64,000 nt of DNA from Acetobacter cerevisiae (lineage in GTDB: Bacteria; Pseudomonadota; Alphaproteobacteria; Acetobacterales; Acetobacteraceae), in the NCBI RefSeq assembly GCF_001580535.1, contig NZ_LHZA01000152.1, positions 21,745 to 85,744 on the forward strand, written 5' to 3'. The notes under the pieces are model-generated. The model worked only from the letters and a program-made list of their open reading frames with translations. It was not told the origin of the DNA and made no database searches. Below are positions 7,699 to 17,399 of the stretch, one piece after another. Made by a program: the position numbers and the translations under genes. Position 1 is the first letter of the stretch. Every line of letters begins with the position of its first letter.

Positions 7699-9129
7699 TT
7701 ATTTGGTATGGCCGGACGAGACCGCAAGGCCCGACCCACGCGGATCGGTCCAGCCGAAGCATTTTCCGGAATCTCCCGGCAGCCCCGCCGGGCAGGAGAC
7801 GAAGTTGGCACGCCCCACACCCTGTGTGACTGTCGGGCGCTGGCCAGCCACAGCAGCCCGCAGCGCGACCGCAGCTGTGTCCGCCGCCACGTTCTGGCCG
7901 GAAGCCGTAGCTGCCGCCCGGAACTGCGTAGTACCCTGATGCGCAATAGCCGCCGTCAGCAACGGCAAAGGACGCCGAACCGGAGATGCCGCCAGCACAA
8001 TGCCAGTGGAACCCGCTACGCGGCCGGTGCCGAAAAGATTGTTCATGGTCAGACCACAACTCACCGTCTCACCCGTGCGATCCGTCACCACAAAGGAGGT
8101 GGAGGCGGGCAGGGGCGGCAGAGCAGACCCGGACGGCAGATGCCCGCTCTTCAGCAGAGCCTCCGCATCCGCAACGCTCACAGCGGCTCCCTTGCCGGAC
8201 TGCCGGTTCCGCCAGCCAGAGACAACAGCTTCCCCGCGTGCACTGGCATGGCCATGGTCATCCATAGAGAGATAGGCCGCAGCCGTGCCCAGACCACCAT
8301 CCGCCGGCGGCGGCAGGAAGCTGATATCCAGCCCACCCGAACGCACCGTGAGAGGCTGTTCCGCCACAGCCAGACTGCCGCGCATGTCTGCTGTTGTCAG
8401 ACCAGCACCCGCTGCCTGAGACGCCTGCGTGAAGCTCTGCGCCAGTGAACCGTTATAAAGATCGCCCACACCAGCAATACGCAGACGCTCCAGCGCACCC
8501 GCCAGACGGGGCTGCACCATCAGGTCATTCGCGGCCATGACGGTGCCATTACTATTGGCAAAAATGGCACGGGTTTTTTCGTCCGCCAGCAGGGGAGCCT
8601 GCACAGCGGCCAGATCGGACGCCAGAAGACCACCCACCGGCACACCATCGGTCGCCAGATTGCGGGCCGGGACGATGACATCAGCAAAATCGACACTGCC
8701 GTAGCGCAGCTGCATCAGATACAGGCCACGGGCCAGCATGGGCACCGCGGCAGGGCGGTCAGTCTGCGCATCGGTCTGGCCTGCATGCGGCAGGAAGAGG
8801 AAAGCCTGCCCCTGCGCATCACCCGGACGCCAGGCCAGACAGGCCCCGCCAGCCCCGAGAGACGCACGGGAGGGCAGGGTGACAGAGAGCGCCAGACCGA
8901 GAGCCGCAGCAGCATCTGCCGCGTTGCCACCCTGTGCCAGCACATCCCGCGCCACCAGAGCCGCCTGCGGTTCGTCCGCCACAACCTCACCCACAAACCC
9001 AGTTACGGCAGGTTGGGCAGGGCCATTATGCTCGCTGCCACAGGCAGTCAGTGAACAGGCCATCAGCAGAGCTGCCATCCGGGCAGGACCTGAAAATAAC
9101 GGCGCAAGCCGGGCTGAACAGGTCTTCAT
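7699..9129 (-). CDS. Gamma-glutamyltransferase-like lipoprotein
   Basis: I start this at the ATG at 9129 (476 aa), which begins a lipoprotein signal with lipobox LTAC at Cys30. The longer frame to 9252 has no signal-like start. The mature part resembles the gamma-glutamyltransferase N-terminal-nucleophile fold: ADEPQAALVARDVLAQGGNAADAAAALGLALSV split over residues 51-83 is the classic family opening, and VSCGLTMNNLFGTG near 357-369 is the small-subunit strand. Two things are unusual. The nucleophile threonine position (TTH in E. coli) reads STS at 343-345, and the Arg-Glu substrate loop is not apparent. It may be an inactive or altered homologue. Expected location is the periplasmic face of a membrane. 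Confidence 0.78.
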   Translation of the reverse strand: MKTCSARLAPLFSGPARMAALLMACSLTACGSEHNGPAQPAVTGFVGEVVADEPQAALVARDVLAQGGNAADAAAALGLALSVTLPSRASLGAGGACLAWRPGDAQGQAFLFLPHAGQTDAQTDRPAAVPMLARGLYLMQLRYGSVDFADVIVPARNLATDGVPVGGLLASDLAAVQAPLLADEKTRAIFANSNGTVMAANDLMVQPRLAGALERLRIAGVGDLYNGSLAQSFTQASQAAGAGLTTADMRGSLAVAEQPLTVRSGGLDISFLPPPADGGLGTAAAYLSMDDHGHASARGEAVVSGWRNRQSGKGAAVSVADAEALLKSGHLPSGSALPPLPASTSFVVTDRTGETVSCGLTMNNLFGTGRVAGSTGIVLAASPVRRPLPLLTAAIAHQGTTQFRAAATASGQNVAADTAAVALRAAVAGQRPTVTQGVGRANFVSCPAGLPGDSGKCFGWTDPRGSGLAVSSGHTK

Positions 9130-9284
9130 GAAATGCTCGGGCACGCCTTGATGTCTCCATTTCGCTGGTCTGCCCGCATACCGGGCGTCTGAATATCTAC
9201 TCTGAATTACCGCTCTTCCGGGCAGGCAGCAACACGCGCACGCCATTTCCATCCCAACGGTTCTGCTTTAGACATAAAGGCACG

Positions 9285-10061
9285 ATGAAAAAGCTGATAA
9301 CCTTTTCTTTCAGGCGCGCCGCTCTGGCCGGAGCCGCAAGCCTCCTCCTGCTCTGCGGCGGGGCGGTCTCCGCTCATGCTGCGGACGGCAGTTTCAGCCC
9401 CGCACAACGGGCAGAAATTGTTGAAATCGTGCGCAATGCGCTGAAGACAGACCCTACCATTCTGTCTGATGCCATCTCCTCCCTGCAGGCGCAGGCCTCC
9501 GCCAGAAAAGCGTCCTCCGCGCTGGAGACGGTGCGCCGGAACAAGGCGCAGTATGGAGAAAGCACGACGGACGTTGTGCTGGGCAATAAGAACGGCAAGC
9601 TGGAAGTGGTCGAGTTTTATGATCCCCGCTGCCAGTATTGCCGCAAGGTGCTGGGCGATGTGGACCACCTGATCGGGTCAGAACCCGACCTCCGGCTGGT
9701 TGAAAAGATCATCCCGGTTCTGGGGCCGAACAGCGTGATTGACGCGGAAGCCATTATGGCCGCTGGCCTTCAGGGCAAATACATCCCGTTCCAGAAAGCG
9801 CTGATGACCGATTCCTCAGCACCGTCGCTGGATCGCATTCGTCGTCTTGCACAGAATGTCGGGCTGGATGCTGACCGCCTGCTGAAAGACATGAAGAGCC
9901 CGGCTGTCACCACAGCACTGAGCAAGAATCTTGAGCTGGCAAAGGCCATTGATCTGGAAGGCACGCCGACCTTCATTATTGGCGACCGTGAAATTATTCC
10001 CGGCGCTGCGTCGGAGAGTGACCTGAAAGCAGCCCTCGACCGGCTGCGCAAAGCGCGCTGA
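9285..10061 (+). CDS. DsbA-family thiol:disulfide oxidoreductase, exported
   Basis: A 258-residue thioredoxin-fold protein with a Sec signal peptide (MKKLITFSFRRAAL then a Leu/Ala-rich core ending SAHA-ADG). The active-site pair is Cys116-Gln-Tyr-Cys119 in the segment VVEFYDPRCQYCRK. The cis-proline loop is GTPTFIIGD near residue 230. An N-terminal helical extension of about 70 residues precedes the fold, as in ScsC/Com1-like periplasmic proteins, where it can mediate oligomerisation. It likely oxidises or isomerises periplasmic disulfides. No dsbB or dsbD partner is nearby. The gene is divergent from the GGT-like lipoprotein. Confidence 0.88.
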   Translation: MKKLITFSFRRAALAGAASLLLLCGGAVSAHAADGSFSPAQRAEIVEIVRNALKTDPTILSDAISSLQAQASARKASSALETVRRNKAQYGESTTDVVLGNKNGKLEVVEFYDPRCQYCRKVLGDVDHLIGSEPDLRLVEKIIPVLGPNSVIDAEAIMAAGLQGKYIPFQKALMTDSSAPSLDRIRRLAQNVGLDADRLLKDMKSPAVTTALSKNLELAKAIDLEGTPTFIIGDREIIPGAASESDLKAALDRLRKAR

Positions 10062-10069
10062 CCCCTCCG

Positions 10070-10102
10070 GCCCGTCCCCGGTTCATACAACCGGGGACGG
10101 GC
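10070..10102. terminator. Strong hairpin between convergent genes
   Basis: A perfect 14-bp stem, GCCCGTCCCCGGTT against its complement at 10089-10102, with a 5-nt loop. It lies 8 bases after the DsbA-like stop and 16 bases beyond the hemA stop. The only T-run (TTTTTT) comes about 11 bases after the stem on the plus strand. It may act as a terminator or as an mRNA-stabilising hairpin. Confidence 0.6.
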
Positions 10103-10118
10103 TGAGAGATCCGTTTTT

Positions 10119-11381
10119 TCAGGCCGAGTCTTCGGTCTGGCGGGCAGGCATCACACCTTCTTCCCGCAGCAGATGCGCCAGAGCGCGCACCATTTCATCC
10201 ATCATCTCATCCGTATGGAACGGCCCGGGCGTAAGCCGCAGGCGCTCCGTGCCCTGCGGCACCGTGGGATAGTTGATGGGCGTGGCATACTGCCCATATT
10301 CCACCAGCAGGCGGCGGCTGATGCGCTTGCAACGCTCCGCATCCCCCACCGGAATGGGCACGATGTGGCTGGGCGTCATGGTGAACGGCACCCCGGCAGC
10401 CCGCAGGCGGGCGCGGAAGGTATTCACCCGCTCAAACATCTTCTCACGACGCCAGTTTTCAGCCCGCACCTTGCGCACGCTGGTCAGCGCAGCACCCACA
10501 ACCGGCGGCGGCAGAGCCGTGGTGAAGATAAAGCCGGACGCCGTGGAGCGCAGGAAATCAACAATCTCGGCAGTCGCCGTGATGTAGCCGCCATGCACGC
10601 CAAAGCCCTTGGCGAGCGTGCCTTCAATAATATCGACCTGATCGGCCACGCCATCGCGCTGCGAAATCCCGCCGCCTTCCTCACCATAGAGGCCGACCGC
10701 ATGCACCTCATCCAGATAGGTCAGGGCGTTATATTTGCGGGCCAGCGCGCAGGTCCCGGCGATGTCGGAAATATCGCCGTCCATGGAATAGACGCTCTCA
10801 AACGCGATCAGCTTGGGCGCATCAACTGGAGCAGCGGCCAGTTTAGCCTCAAGGTCCGCCAGATCATTATGCTCGAAAATAACCGTCTGAGATCCACGCG
10901 CGCCCTTGATGCCTGCAATCATGGAGGCATGGTTCAGGCGGTCTGAAAAACAGATCCAGCCGGGCATGGAGGTCAGAATGGTCTGCAGGCTGGCCTGATT
11001 GGACACATACCCGGAGACGAACAGAAGCCCCGCTTCCTTACCGTGCAACGCAGCGACTTCAGCTTCGAGCGCTGTATGCAGCGGGCTGGTTCCGGCAATG
11101 TTGCGGGTGCCACCGGCACCAGCCCCATGCTCGCGGATGGCGGCAATCGCGGCTTCCTGCACTTCCGGCACAACACCCATGCCCAGATAGTCATTGGTGG
11201 ACCAGACAATCACTTCCCGGCCTTCCGGCAGGGCAGGCAGTTCTTCCTCATATAGAGGGAAACGGTCTGCAAGACGTGCCAGCGGGGTAAATGTGCGGTA
11301 ACGCCCCTGCTGCCTGATATCATTCAACGCCGTGTGACAGTGCTCATAAAACGGATGCCGGGCGTTTTTGATTGATCCCAC
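10119..11381 (-). CDS. hemA: 5-aminolevulinate synthase
   Basis: PLP enzyme of the C4 (Shemin) pathway that condenses glycine and succinyl-CoA to 5-aminolevulinate, the first step of haem synthesis in Alphaproteobacteria. Family signatures are [33 protein letters not shown] and [13 protein letters not shown], whose Lys forms the internal aldimine. The length of 420 aa fits. The start is a GTG at 11381 preceded by AGGAGAG with good spacing. Later haem genes hemE and hemJ lie in the same window near 58-60 kb, not in an operon with hemA. Confidence 0.97.
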   Translation of the reverse strand: MGSIKNARHPFYEHCHTALNDIRQQGRYRTFTPLARLADRFPLYEEELPALPEGREVIVWSTNDYLGMGVVPEVQEAAIAAIREHGAGAGGTRNIAGTSPLHTALEAEVAALHGKEAGLLFVSGYVSNQASLQTILTSMPGWICFSDRLNHASMIAGIKGARGSQTVIFEHNDLADLEAKLAAAPVDAPKLIAFESVYSMDGDISDIAGTCALARKYNALTYLDEVHAVGLYGEEGGGISQRDGVADQVDIIEGTLAKGFGVHGGYITATAEIVDFLRSTASGFIFTTALPPPVVGAALTSVRKVRAENWRREKMFERVNTFRARLRAAGVPFTMTPSHIVPIPVGDAERCKRISRRLLVEYGQYATPINYPTVPQGTERLRLTPGPFHTDEMMDEMVRALAHLLREEGVMPARQTEDSA

Positions 11382-11472
11382 GCTTCTACTCTCCTCGCGT
11401 CGTCAGAAACGGTCGGGGCTCGGCACAGGGCCCGTCGGCCGTCTGGCCGGTCTTCACATAAACTTGTTAGAG

Positions 11473-11949
11473 TTACTTCACATACACTCTGATGACTGAG
11501 TTCGTCACGGTCGAATCCGGCATAGCGGCCATTTCCACCTGTGCCGGGGAGGCCCCATCCTTGATGATAGCCTGTGTCACGGCCTGCCCATCGCCCTGCA
11601 CAAGCTGCACAAGAGCCTGCTGATCTGTTGCAGAATCCGTACCCGGCGGCACCAGACACTGCACCACAAACAGAATGTCAGGCTTGCTGGCCAGCGCCTT
11701 ATGCACAATCTGCGCAACCGGCCCGCTCCACTCAGCCGGGGAGGTACCCGCCACAAGCTCAATCAACGGCGGCACCGGCGGCGGGCCGGGCGGCGGCGGT
11801 GGAATATACGGCACAGGCGGTTTGCCTGCCCCGGCATTGAAGGTTTTCTGGTCAACCAGCTTGCATCCACTCAGGCACAGCGCAACACTGGCCACAAACG
11901 CCACCCGGAAAAACGGCCCCTTTTCTATAAAACGGGAAACAGACAGCAT
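11473..11949 (-). CDS. Proline-rich lipoprotein of unknown function
   Basis: A 158-residue predicted lipoprotein: a hydrophobic signal with lipobox LSGC, followed by a short linker with a run of prolines (YIPPPPPGPPPVPP) and a C-terminal domain of about 100 residues containing two Asp/Gln-rich helices and a closing VTNSVIRVYVK strand. I do not recognise the domain. It is upstream of hemA on the same strand, with 91 bases between, and divergent from the transketolase-like gene. The proline tract suggests a wall- or envelope-spanning spacer, which is inference. Confidence 0.72.
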   Translation of the reverse strand: MLSVSRFIEKGPFFRVAFVASVALCLSGCKLVDQKTFNAGAGKPPVPYIPPPPPGPPPVPPLIELVAGTSPAEWSGPVAQIVHKALASKPDILFVVQCLVPPGTDSATDQQALVQLVQGDGQAVTQAIIKDGASPAQVEMAAMPDSTVTNSVIRVYVK

Positions 11950-12142
11950 AACGGGCAGATCTCCGGGTCAAACAGGATGAGGCGACTCTTGCCATCCTCT
12001 TTCGCGCTCCTTTACGGCAGACGCAAGGTTAAGCTCCGCGCGAGGCCCTCAAAACTTGCTCTCACCTCTGGCCACCTTTATTGAGCGGGGCACGAAGATG
12101 AAGACCTGCCGCAAGGGCAGGCCCATCACGGAAGGCAGGCGA

Positions 12143-14122
12143 ATGGCAGCAGTCCCTTCGACAGACCCGACCGAACTGCGGGAAGAGGCTACCCTCTCCG
12201 CCCAGCAAAGTGCCGTGGCCAGAATGAGCCGCGCCGCACGCGTGCTGCTGAATGATGAACCCCTCCCGCCCCACGCCCGCACCCTGCTGAACAGAATGTG
12301 CCTGCCGGTGACAGCACTCTGGTGCCGGGTGCTGCGGTTTGACCCCAGCGCCCCTAACTGGCCGGACCGGGACCGGTTTGTGGTGCCCTCCACCACCATG
12401 CTGCCTCTTCTGCGCGCCATGCTGCGCCTGACGGGCTCCCCCACGGCAAACACCATCCCCTTGGAATATGGTCGTCACCCGGCCGTAGAAGTCGCTCCGG
12501 GTCTGGCCGGGCAGGGGGTCGCCGCAGCCGTGGGCATGGCCTTTGCAGAACAGACTCTTGCCCGCCGCTTTGGCCGCTCACTGGTCAATCACCGCACGTG
12601 GGTGCTGGCACAGGATACGGACCTCGCAACCGGTGTCGCCATGGAAGCCGCGCAACTGGCTGGCCGCTTTGGGCTGGACAGGCTGGCCGTTCTTGTCTCC
12701 CCGCCGGCAGGCCCGGATAACGGGGACTTTGCCGATTCGCTCGCCCGCTTCAGCGCCTCTGGCTGGACGGTGCGCCGGGTGGACGCTGGCAGTGCTGCGG
12801 CCATCAGTTCCGCCCTTGCTGCCACGCTCCGGGCCCGCAAACCGACCCTGATTGCCTGCCTCCCCTCCAGTGCCCCGGAGGTTCTGCCCGGCCCCCAGCT
12901 CCCACCGGAAGAAGAGCTGACCGGCCCGTGGAGTCCTACCGCCCGACGCGGGGCGACCACCCGGCGCTCCTGGCTACGCCGCTTTGCCCGCCATCGCCTA
13001 CGCAATGCGTTTGAGCGGGAGATGCAGGGCCAGCGTCCCGCCCTGTTTGATGAGGACTGGCAGCGCGCCTGCCGCTGGCAACTGCGCGCTGCAACCGGAC
13101 ACGCCACGCAGGATGCCGGTTTTGCCGGACTCCGCGCCCTTTCCGAAATTCTGCCTGAGCTGGTCTGCCTGACGGCCTCCTCCGCCTATCGGCTGGATCT
13201 GGCAGCCCCGGTCGCCCTGCCTGCCACATTCCGGGCCCGCACGCGCCTGCTGCCGGCGGAGCAGTCCTGCGGTATTCAGGATCATGGCATGGCTGGTATG
13301 CTCAACGGTATTGCCTTGCATGGGGGGCTGCTTCCCATCTGTGCCGCGAGCATGATGACGGTGGATCGCATGCGCTCCGCCCTGCGCATGGCCGCCCTCA
13401 TGCGCCGCAAAGTGCTGTATCTGCTGACGGGTGACGGGCTGGCTCTGGGTGATGGCGGCGGGGGCTGGCAGCCGGTGGAACAGCTCGCCAGCCTGCGCGC
13501 CATGCCGCATCTGGCCGTTTTCCGCCCGTGTGACGCACGAGAGACCACAGCCTGCTGGGAGGCCGCTCTCAACTGGCAGGAAGGACCAGCCATGTTGCTG
13601 CTCTGCCCGTATGAAAACCAGTACGGTCCGCTCCCTCCGCCAGCGTTCGGCACCCCCTCCCGCGGGGGGTATGTGGTGAAGCAGGAAGACAACAGGCAGG
13701 TGACGCTGATTGCCTCTGGCCCAGAGGTTGCCATCGCGCTGAAAGCGTCGCACCATCTGGCCCGACAGGATATTCGGGCCACCGTGGTCTCCATCCCCTG
13801 CTGGGAACTGTTTGCCGAACAGCCTGCCAGCTACCGTAAGACCGTGCTCGGCACGTCCGGGCTGCGCGTGGGGGTTGAGGCCGCTTCCAGCTTTGGCTGG
13901 GAACGCTGGCTTGGTGAAGAAGGAGTTTTTGTTGGCATGGATGATTTCGGCACGTCCGCCCCGGCCAACGCATTGTATGAGCGCTTCGGCATTACTGTTG
14001 AAGCGATCTGCGAGAAGGTGCGCGCGCGCCTTCTGACCTCAGGCGGTGAACGGGGGCCTTCCCTGCGCACGCCGGACCAGCCCCGGACCCGCGTTCGGGG
14101 ACCGTTAACGACCAGACCATAG
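12143..14122 (+). CDS. Transketolase-like protein lacking key catalytic motifs
   Basis: A 659-residue homologue of transketolase directly upstream of gap and pgk. Similarity is clear in PNWPDRDRFVV, GLAGQGVAAAVGMAFAE, GMAGMLNGIALHGGLLP, PVEQLASLRAMPHLAVFRPCDA and the C-terminal SFGWERWLG. However, the GHPG and GHGS histidine motifs are absent, the thiamine-diphosphate motif GDG...N reads AQDTDLATG, the catalytic REHAM is IQDHGM (Glu to Asp), and the THD...GPTHQ histidines are missing (TGDG...GGGWQ). It is probably not a normal transketolase. The start at 12143 has GGAAGG seven bases upstream; earlier in-frame ATGs at 12098 and the frame start at 12056 are possible. Likely co-transcribed with gap, 25 bases downstream. 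Confidence 0.82.
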   Translation: MAAVPSTDPTELREEATLSAQQSAVARMSRAARVLLNDEPLPPHARTLLNRMCLPVTALWCRVLRFDPSAPNWPDRDRFVVPSTTMLPLLRAMLRLTGSPTANTIPLEYGRHPAVEVAPGLAGQGVAAAVGMAFAEQTLARRFGRSLVNHRTWVLAQDTDLATGVAMEAAQLAGRFGLDRLAVLVSPPAGPDNGDFADSLARFSASGWTVRRVDAGSAAAISSALAATLRARKPTLIACLPSSAPEVLPGPQLPPEEELTGPWSPTARRGATTRRSWLRRFARHRLRNAFEREMQGQRPALFDEDWQRACRWQLRAATGHATQDAGFAGLRALSEILPELVCLTASSAYRLDLAAPVALPATFRARTRLLPAEQSCGIQDHGMAGMLNGIALHGGLLPICAASMMTVDRMRSALRMAALMRRKVLYLLTGDGLALGDGGGGWQPVEQLASLRAMPHLAVFRPCDARETTACWEAALNWQEGPAMLLLCPYENQYGPLPPPAFGTPSRGGYVVKQEDNRQVTLIASGPEVAIALKASHHLARQDIRATVVSIPCWELFAEQPASYRKTVLGTSGLRVGVEAASSFGWERWLGEEGVFVGMDDFGTSAPANALYERFGITVEAICEKVRARLLTSGGERGPSLRTPDQPRTRVRGPLTTRP

Positions 14123-14147
14123 AATAAAAAACGGAGCTTAAAAAACC

Positions 14148-15167
14148 ATGGCAGTCAAAATTGCAATCAACGGATTCGGGCGTATTGGCCGGCTTGTGCT
14201 GCGCGGTATTATTGAAAGCGGACGCACGGACGTTGTGCCGGTGGCCATTAACGATCTCGGCAGCGTTGAGGATAACGCCCACCTGCTGAGCTATGACAGT
14301 GTGCATGGTCGCCTGCCGGCTGACGTCAAAGTTGATGGCAACAAGCTGATCATCACGGCGCATGGCCGCACATGGGACCCGATTACCGTTTCTGCCGAGC
14401 GTGACCCCTCCAAGGTGCCGTTCCAGGGCGTGGATGTGGCCATGGAATGCACCGGCCTGTTCACCTCCAAGGAAAAAGCTGGCCAGCTTCTGGCAGCCGG
14501 TGCCCGCAAGGTGATTATTTCCGCTCCGGGCACGGATGCTGATGCCACCATCGTTTACGGTGTGAACCAGGATGTGCTGACGCCGGACATGACGGTGATT
14601 TCCAACGCCTCCTGCACCACCAACTGTCTGGCCCCGGTCGCCAAGGTGCTGGAAGATACGTTTGGCATTGAACGCGGCTACATGGTCACCATCCACTCCT
14701 ACACGGGTGACCAGCGCACGGTGGACACGCTGCATAAAGACCTGCGCCGCGCCCGCGCTGCCGGCCTGAACATGATCCCGACCTCCACAGGCGCTGCCCG
14801 CGCCGTTGGTCTGGTTCTGCCGCAGCTTAAAGGCAAGCTGGATGGCACGGCCATTCGTGTGCCGACGGCCAACGTCTCCCTCGTCTCGCTCGACTTCGTG
14901 CCGAAAAAGGTGCCGGGCTCCGTGGAAGAGGTGAACGCTGCCATCAAGGCCGCATCCGAAGGCGCGCTGAAAGGCGTTCTGGCATACTCCGACGCCCCGC
15001 TGGTCAGCTCCGACTTCAACCATGCGCTGGCATCCTCCACCTTTGACGCCACGCAGACCTCTCTGGTCGATGGCGGCAAGCTGGTGCGCATCTGCTCCTG
15101 GTATGACAATGAGTGGGGCTTCTCCAACCGCATGTCCGACACTGCGGCGCTGTTCGGCTCACTCTGA
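14148..15167 (+). CDS. gap: Glyceraldehyde-3-phosphate dehydrogenase, type I
   Basis: A 339-residue glycolytic/gluconeogenic dehydrogenase converting glyceraldehyde-3-phosphate and phosphate to 1,3-bisphosphoglycerate. The N-terminal dinucleotide fold shows INGFGRIGR at residues 7-15; the catalytic Cys156 is in SNASCTTNC. The following HSYTGDQ and [11 protein letters not shown] signatures are intact. The ATG is preceded by ACGGAGC. It is the middle gene of a transketolase-like/gap/pgk unit and its TGA overlaps the pgk ATG (TGATG), implying coupled translation. Acetic acid bacteria usually lack a complete glycolysis, so a role in gluconeogenesis and the lower pentose phosphate path is likely. 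Confidence 0.97.
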   Translation: MAVKIAINGFGRIGRLVLRGIIESGRTDVVPVAINDLGSVEDNAHLLSYDSVHGRLPADVKVDGNKLIITAHGRTWDPITVSAERDPSKVPFQGVDVAMECTGLFTSKEKAGQLLAAGARKVIISAPGTDADATIVYGVNQDVLTPDMTVISNASCTTNCLAPVAKVLEDTFGIERGYMVTIHSYTGDQRTVDTLHKDLRRARAAGLNMIPTSTGAARAVGLVLPQLKGKLDGTAIRVPTANVSLVSLDFVPKKVPGSVEEVNAAIKAASEGALKGVLAYSDAPLVSSDFNHALASSTFDATQTSLVDGGKLVRICSWYDNEWGFSNRMSDTAALFGSL

Positions 15168-16390
15168 TGGCCATTCTTCCCTTCAACACGCTGGATAAGC
15201 TTGACCCGAAGGGCAAGCGTATCCTGCTGAGAGCCGATCTGAACGTCCCCATGCAGGACGGAAAGATTTCGGACATGACGCGCATTGAGCGCATTGTGCC
15301 CACCATCCGGGAACTGGCGGACAAAGGCGGGCGCGTGATTGTGCTCAGCCATTTTGACCGCCCGAAGGGCAAGGTTGTGCCCGGCCTGTCTCTGGAACCC
15401 ATGGCCGAGGCTCTGGCCACGGCACTGGGTAAACCAGTCAGCTTCATGCATGACTGCATCGGCCCGCAGGCAGAAACGGCAGCCCGCTCCCTGAAGGACG
15501 GGGAAGTGCTGCTGCTGGAAAACACCCGCTTCTACCCCGGCGAGGAAGCCAACGCGCCGGATCTGGCCGCAGAACTGGCCAGACTGGGCGATGTGTATGT
15601 GAACGATGCGTTCTCCGCAGCGCACCGGGCACATGCCTCCACCGCCGGTGTGGCCGAGCATCTGCCAGCCTATGCCGGGCGTCTGATGGAAGCGGAACTG
15701 TCCGCTCTGGATGCCGCTCTTGAAAACCCTGAGCATCCGGTTGGCGCGATTGTGGGCGGGGCGAAAGTCTCCACCAAACTCGCCCTGCTGGAAAACATGC
15801 TGGAACGTGTCGACGTTCTGGTTGTGGGTGGTGCCATGGCCAACACCTTCCTTGCGGCCAAAGGGCTGAGCGTCGGCAAATCGCTCAAGGAAGAAGAGAT
15901 GCTGGATACCGCCCGGCAGATCATCGCCAAGGCGAAGGAAAAGAACTGCGATCTGGTTCTGCCGGTGGATGTTGTTCTCTCTGAGGACTTCATGGCCGGT
16001 GCGCCCACGCTGGTCGCCCCGGTGACGGAAATTCCCGATGGCTGGATGGTGCTGGATGTGGGCCCGGAAACGGTTGCACTGCTGAAAGCCAAACTAGCTG
16101 GCCTGAAAACGCTGGTATGGAACGGCCCTCTGGGCGTGTTCGAACTGCCGCCGTTTGATGAAGGCACCAATGCCGTCGCACAGGAAGCCGCTCGCCTGAC
16201 CAAGGCTGGCAGCCTGAAAACCATTGCCGGAGGGGGGGACACTGTTTCCGCCCTGCGTCACGCCGGTGTGCTGCATGACATGACGTATGTCTCCACCGCA
16301 GGCGGCGCTTTCCTGGAGTGGCTGGAAGGCAAGGTTCTGCCGGGCCTGACGGCACTCAGCTCTACGCTGGAACGGACCATTCCCATCTGA
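15167..16390 (+). CDS. pgk: Phosphoglycerate kinase
   Basis: Cytosolic kinase that interconverts 1,3-bisphosphoglycerate and 3-phosphoglycerate with ADP/ATP. At 407 aa from the ATG at 15167 it has the usual length; an upstream frame extension to 15113 lies inside gap and is discarded. Signatures: [38 protein letters not shown] and the C-terminal GGGDTVSAL. The start overlaps the gap stop by one base. Two possible terminators follow. Confidence 0.97.
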   Translation: MAILPFNTLDKLDPKGKRILLRADLNVPMQDGKISDMTRIERIVPTIRELADKGGRVIVLSHFDRPKGKVVPGLSLEPMAEALATALGKPVSFMHDCIGPQAETAARSLKDGEVLLLENTRFYPGEEANAPDLAAELARLGDVYVNDAFSAAHRAHASTAGVAEHLPAYAGRLMEAELSALDAALENPEHPVGAIVGGAKVSTKLALLENMLERVDVLVVGGAMANTFLAAKGLSVGKSLKEEEMLDTARQIIAKAKEKNCDLVLPVDVVLSEDFMAGAPTLVAPVTEIPDGWMVLDVGPETVALLKAKLAGLKTLVWNGPLGVFELPPFDEGTNAVAQEAARLTKAGSLKTIAGGGDTVSALRHAGVLHDMTYVSTAGGAFLEWLEGKVLPGLTALSSTLERTIPI

Positions 16391-16396
16391 AAAACA

Positions 16397-16417
16397 CTCT
16401 GATTTCAGAGACTTTTT
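16397..16417 (+). terminator. First terminator after pgk
   Basis: CTCTGA and TCAGAG form a 6-bp hairpin with a 2-nt gap between the arms, so an effective loop of 4 or more requires opening the inner pair. It is followed by ACTTTTT. A moderate intrinsic terminator seven bases after the pgk stop. Confidence 0.5.
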
Positions 16418-16433
16418 CTGAGAAGACAGAATG

Positions 16434-16464
16434 CGCCGGGGGTCTCAGACCTCCGGCGTTTTTT
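16434..16464 (+). terminator. Second terminator after pgk, overlapping the EamA 3' end
   Basis: CGCCGG pairs with CCGGCG around a G/T-rich loop and is followed by six T (16459-16464). It overlaps the last codons of the minus-strand EamA gene, so the hairpin is partly constrained by coding. Confidence 0.7.
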
Positions 16465-17392
16465 CTTGGATTGCCGGCGGCCTTACACGCCCCAGCGTAT
16501 TCATCAGCCCGACACCGGCCAGAATAATGGCCCCGCCCACCAGCATACGCACGCTGGGCACCTCGGCGGTGATCAGAAACGCCAGCAACAAAGTCGCGGG
16601 GGAGAGCAGATAGATAAAGCCGGAAGACCGGGCCACACCAATCCTGCCCACAACATGCGCCCATGCCGCGTAGCCCAGAATAGCCGGAAACACCGCAAGC
16701 TGCACAACCAGAATCCAGCCGGTAACAGGCGCAGTCTGCAAGCTCTGCACCGCCTGCGGAAGCCATGGGATGAGCAGCACAGCGCCAATAATCAGCACAT
16801 ACGCCGTCGTCGCCAAAGCCCCATACACCGCCACAAGTTTTTTCTGCACCGCATTATAGACGGCGGCAGAAAAGGCTGCCCCCAGCACATCAGCCGCACC
16901 AGAGCCAAATGTCAGGCCGCCCGGTTGTCCCTGTGCCACCAGAACAACACCACAGAAGCTGACCAGTGACCCAATCCAGCCCCAGACAGACAGCAGCTCT
17001 CCCATCACCCCAACAGCAAGAAGTGCAGCGATTAGCGGCGAAAAGCTGATCAACAGGCTGGCCGCCCCGGCGGAAACCGTCTGCTCGCCCAGATTGAACA
17101 GGATATTATAAAGGGAAATGCCAATCGCCCCGCACACCACAAAGCGCGGCAGGTCCTGCACACGCGGCAACCGGGGGCGCGTCCAGCCAACCCAGACCAG
17201 CGCAATAACCGCCGCTAACGCATAACGCGCGGCTGCCAGCGGAATAGGGGGAAGGACCTGCAACGCCAGACGCACAACAGGATAGGCGCTGGCCCACGAT
17301 AAAATGGCCAGAGCCGCCGCAAAAACCGGCACAGGCGGGTGGGATGCAGGCAACGAATGAACCGACGAGGCCGGAGCAGGCTGTGCATCCAT
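16445..17392 (-). CDS. EamA/DMT-family transporter
   Basis: A 315-residue inner-membrane protein with about ten hydrophobic helices arranged as two EamA repeats. The first repeat begins LAILSWASAYPVVRLAL and the second around GAADVLGAAFSAAVYNAVQKK. Family members export metabolites such as amino acids or nucleosides; the substrate cannot be predicted. It starts at an ATG seven bases downstream of the phosphatase-like gene's stop (17400), so the two are probably one operon. It is convergent with pgk and shares its terminator region. Confidence 0.9.
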   Translation of the reverse strand: MDAQPAPASSVHSLPASHPPVPVFAAALAILSWASAYPVVRLALQVLPPIPLAAARYALAAVIALVWVGWTRPRLPRVQDLPRFVVCGAIGISLYNILFNLGEQTVSAGAASLLISFSPLIAALLAVGVMGELLSVWGWIGSLVSFCGVVLVAQGQPGGLTFGSGAADVLGAAFSAAVYNAVQKKLVAVYGALATTAYVLIIGAVLLIPWLPQAVQSLQTAPVTGWILVVQLAVFPAILGYAAWAHVVGRIGVARSSGFIYLLSPATLLLAFLITAEVPSVRMLVGGAIILAGVGLMNTLGRVRPPAIQEKTPEV

Positions 17393-17399
17393 GGGTCTG

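Noticed and set aside
13992..15023. 343-codon minus-strand ORF
   Set aside because: Antisense of gap; the plus-strand protein has all GAPDH signatures.
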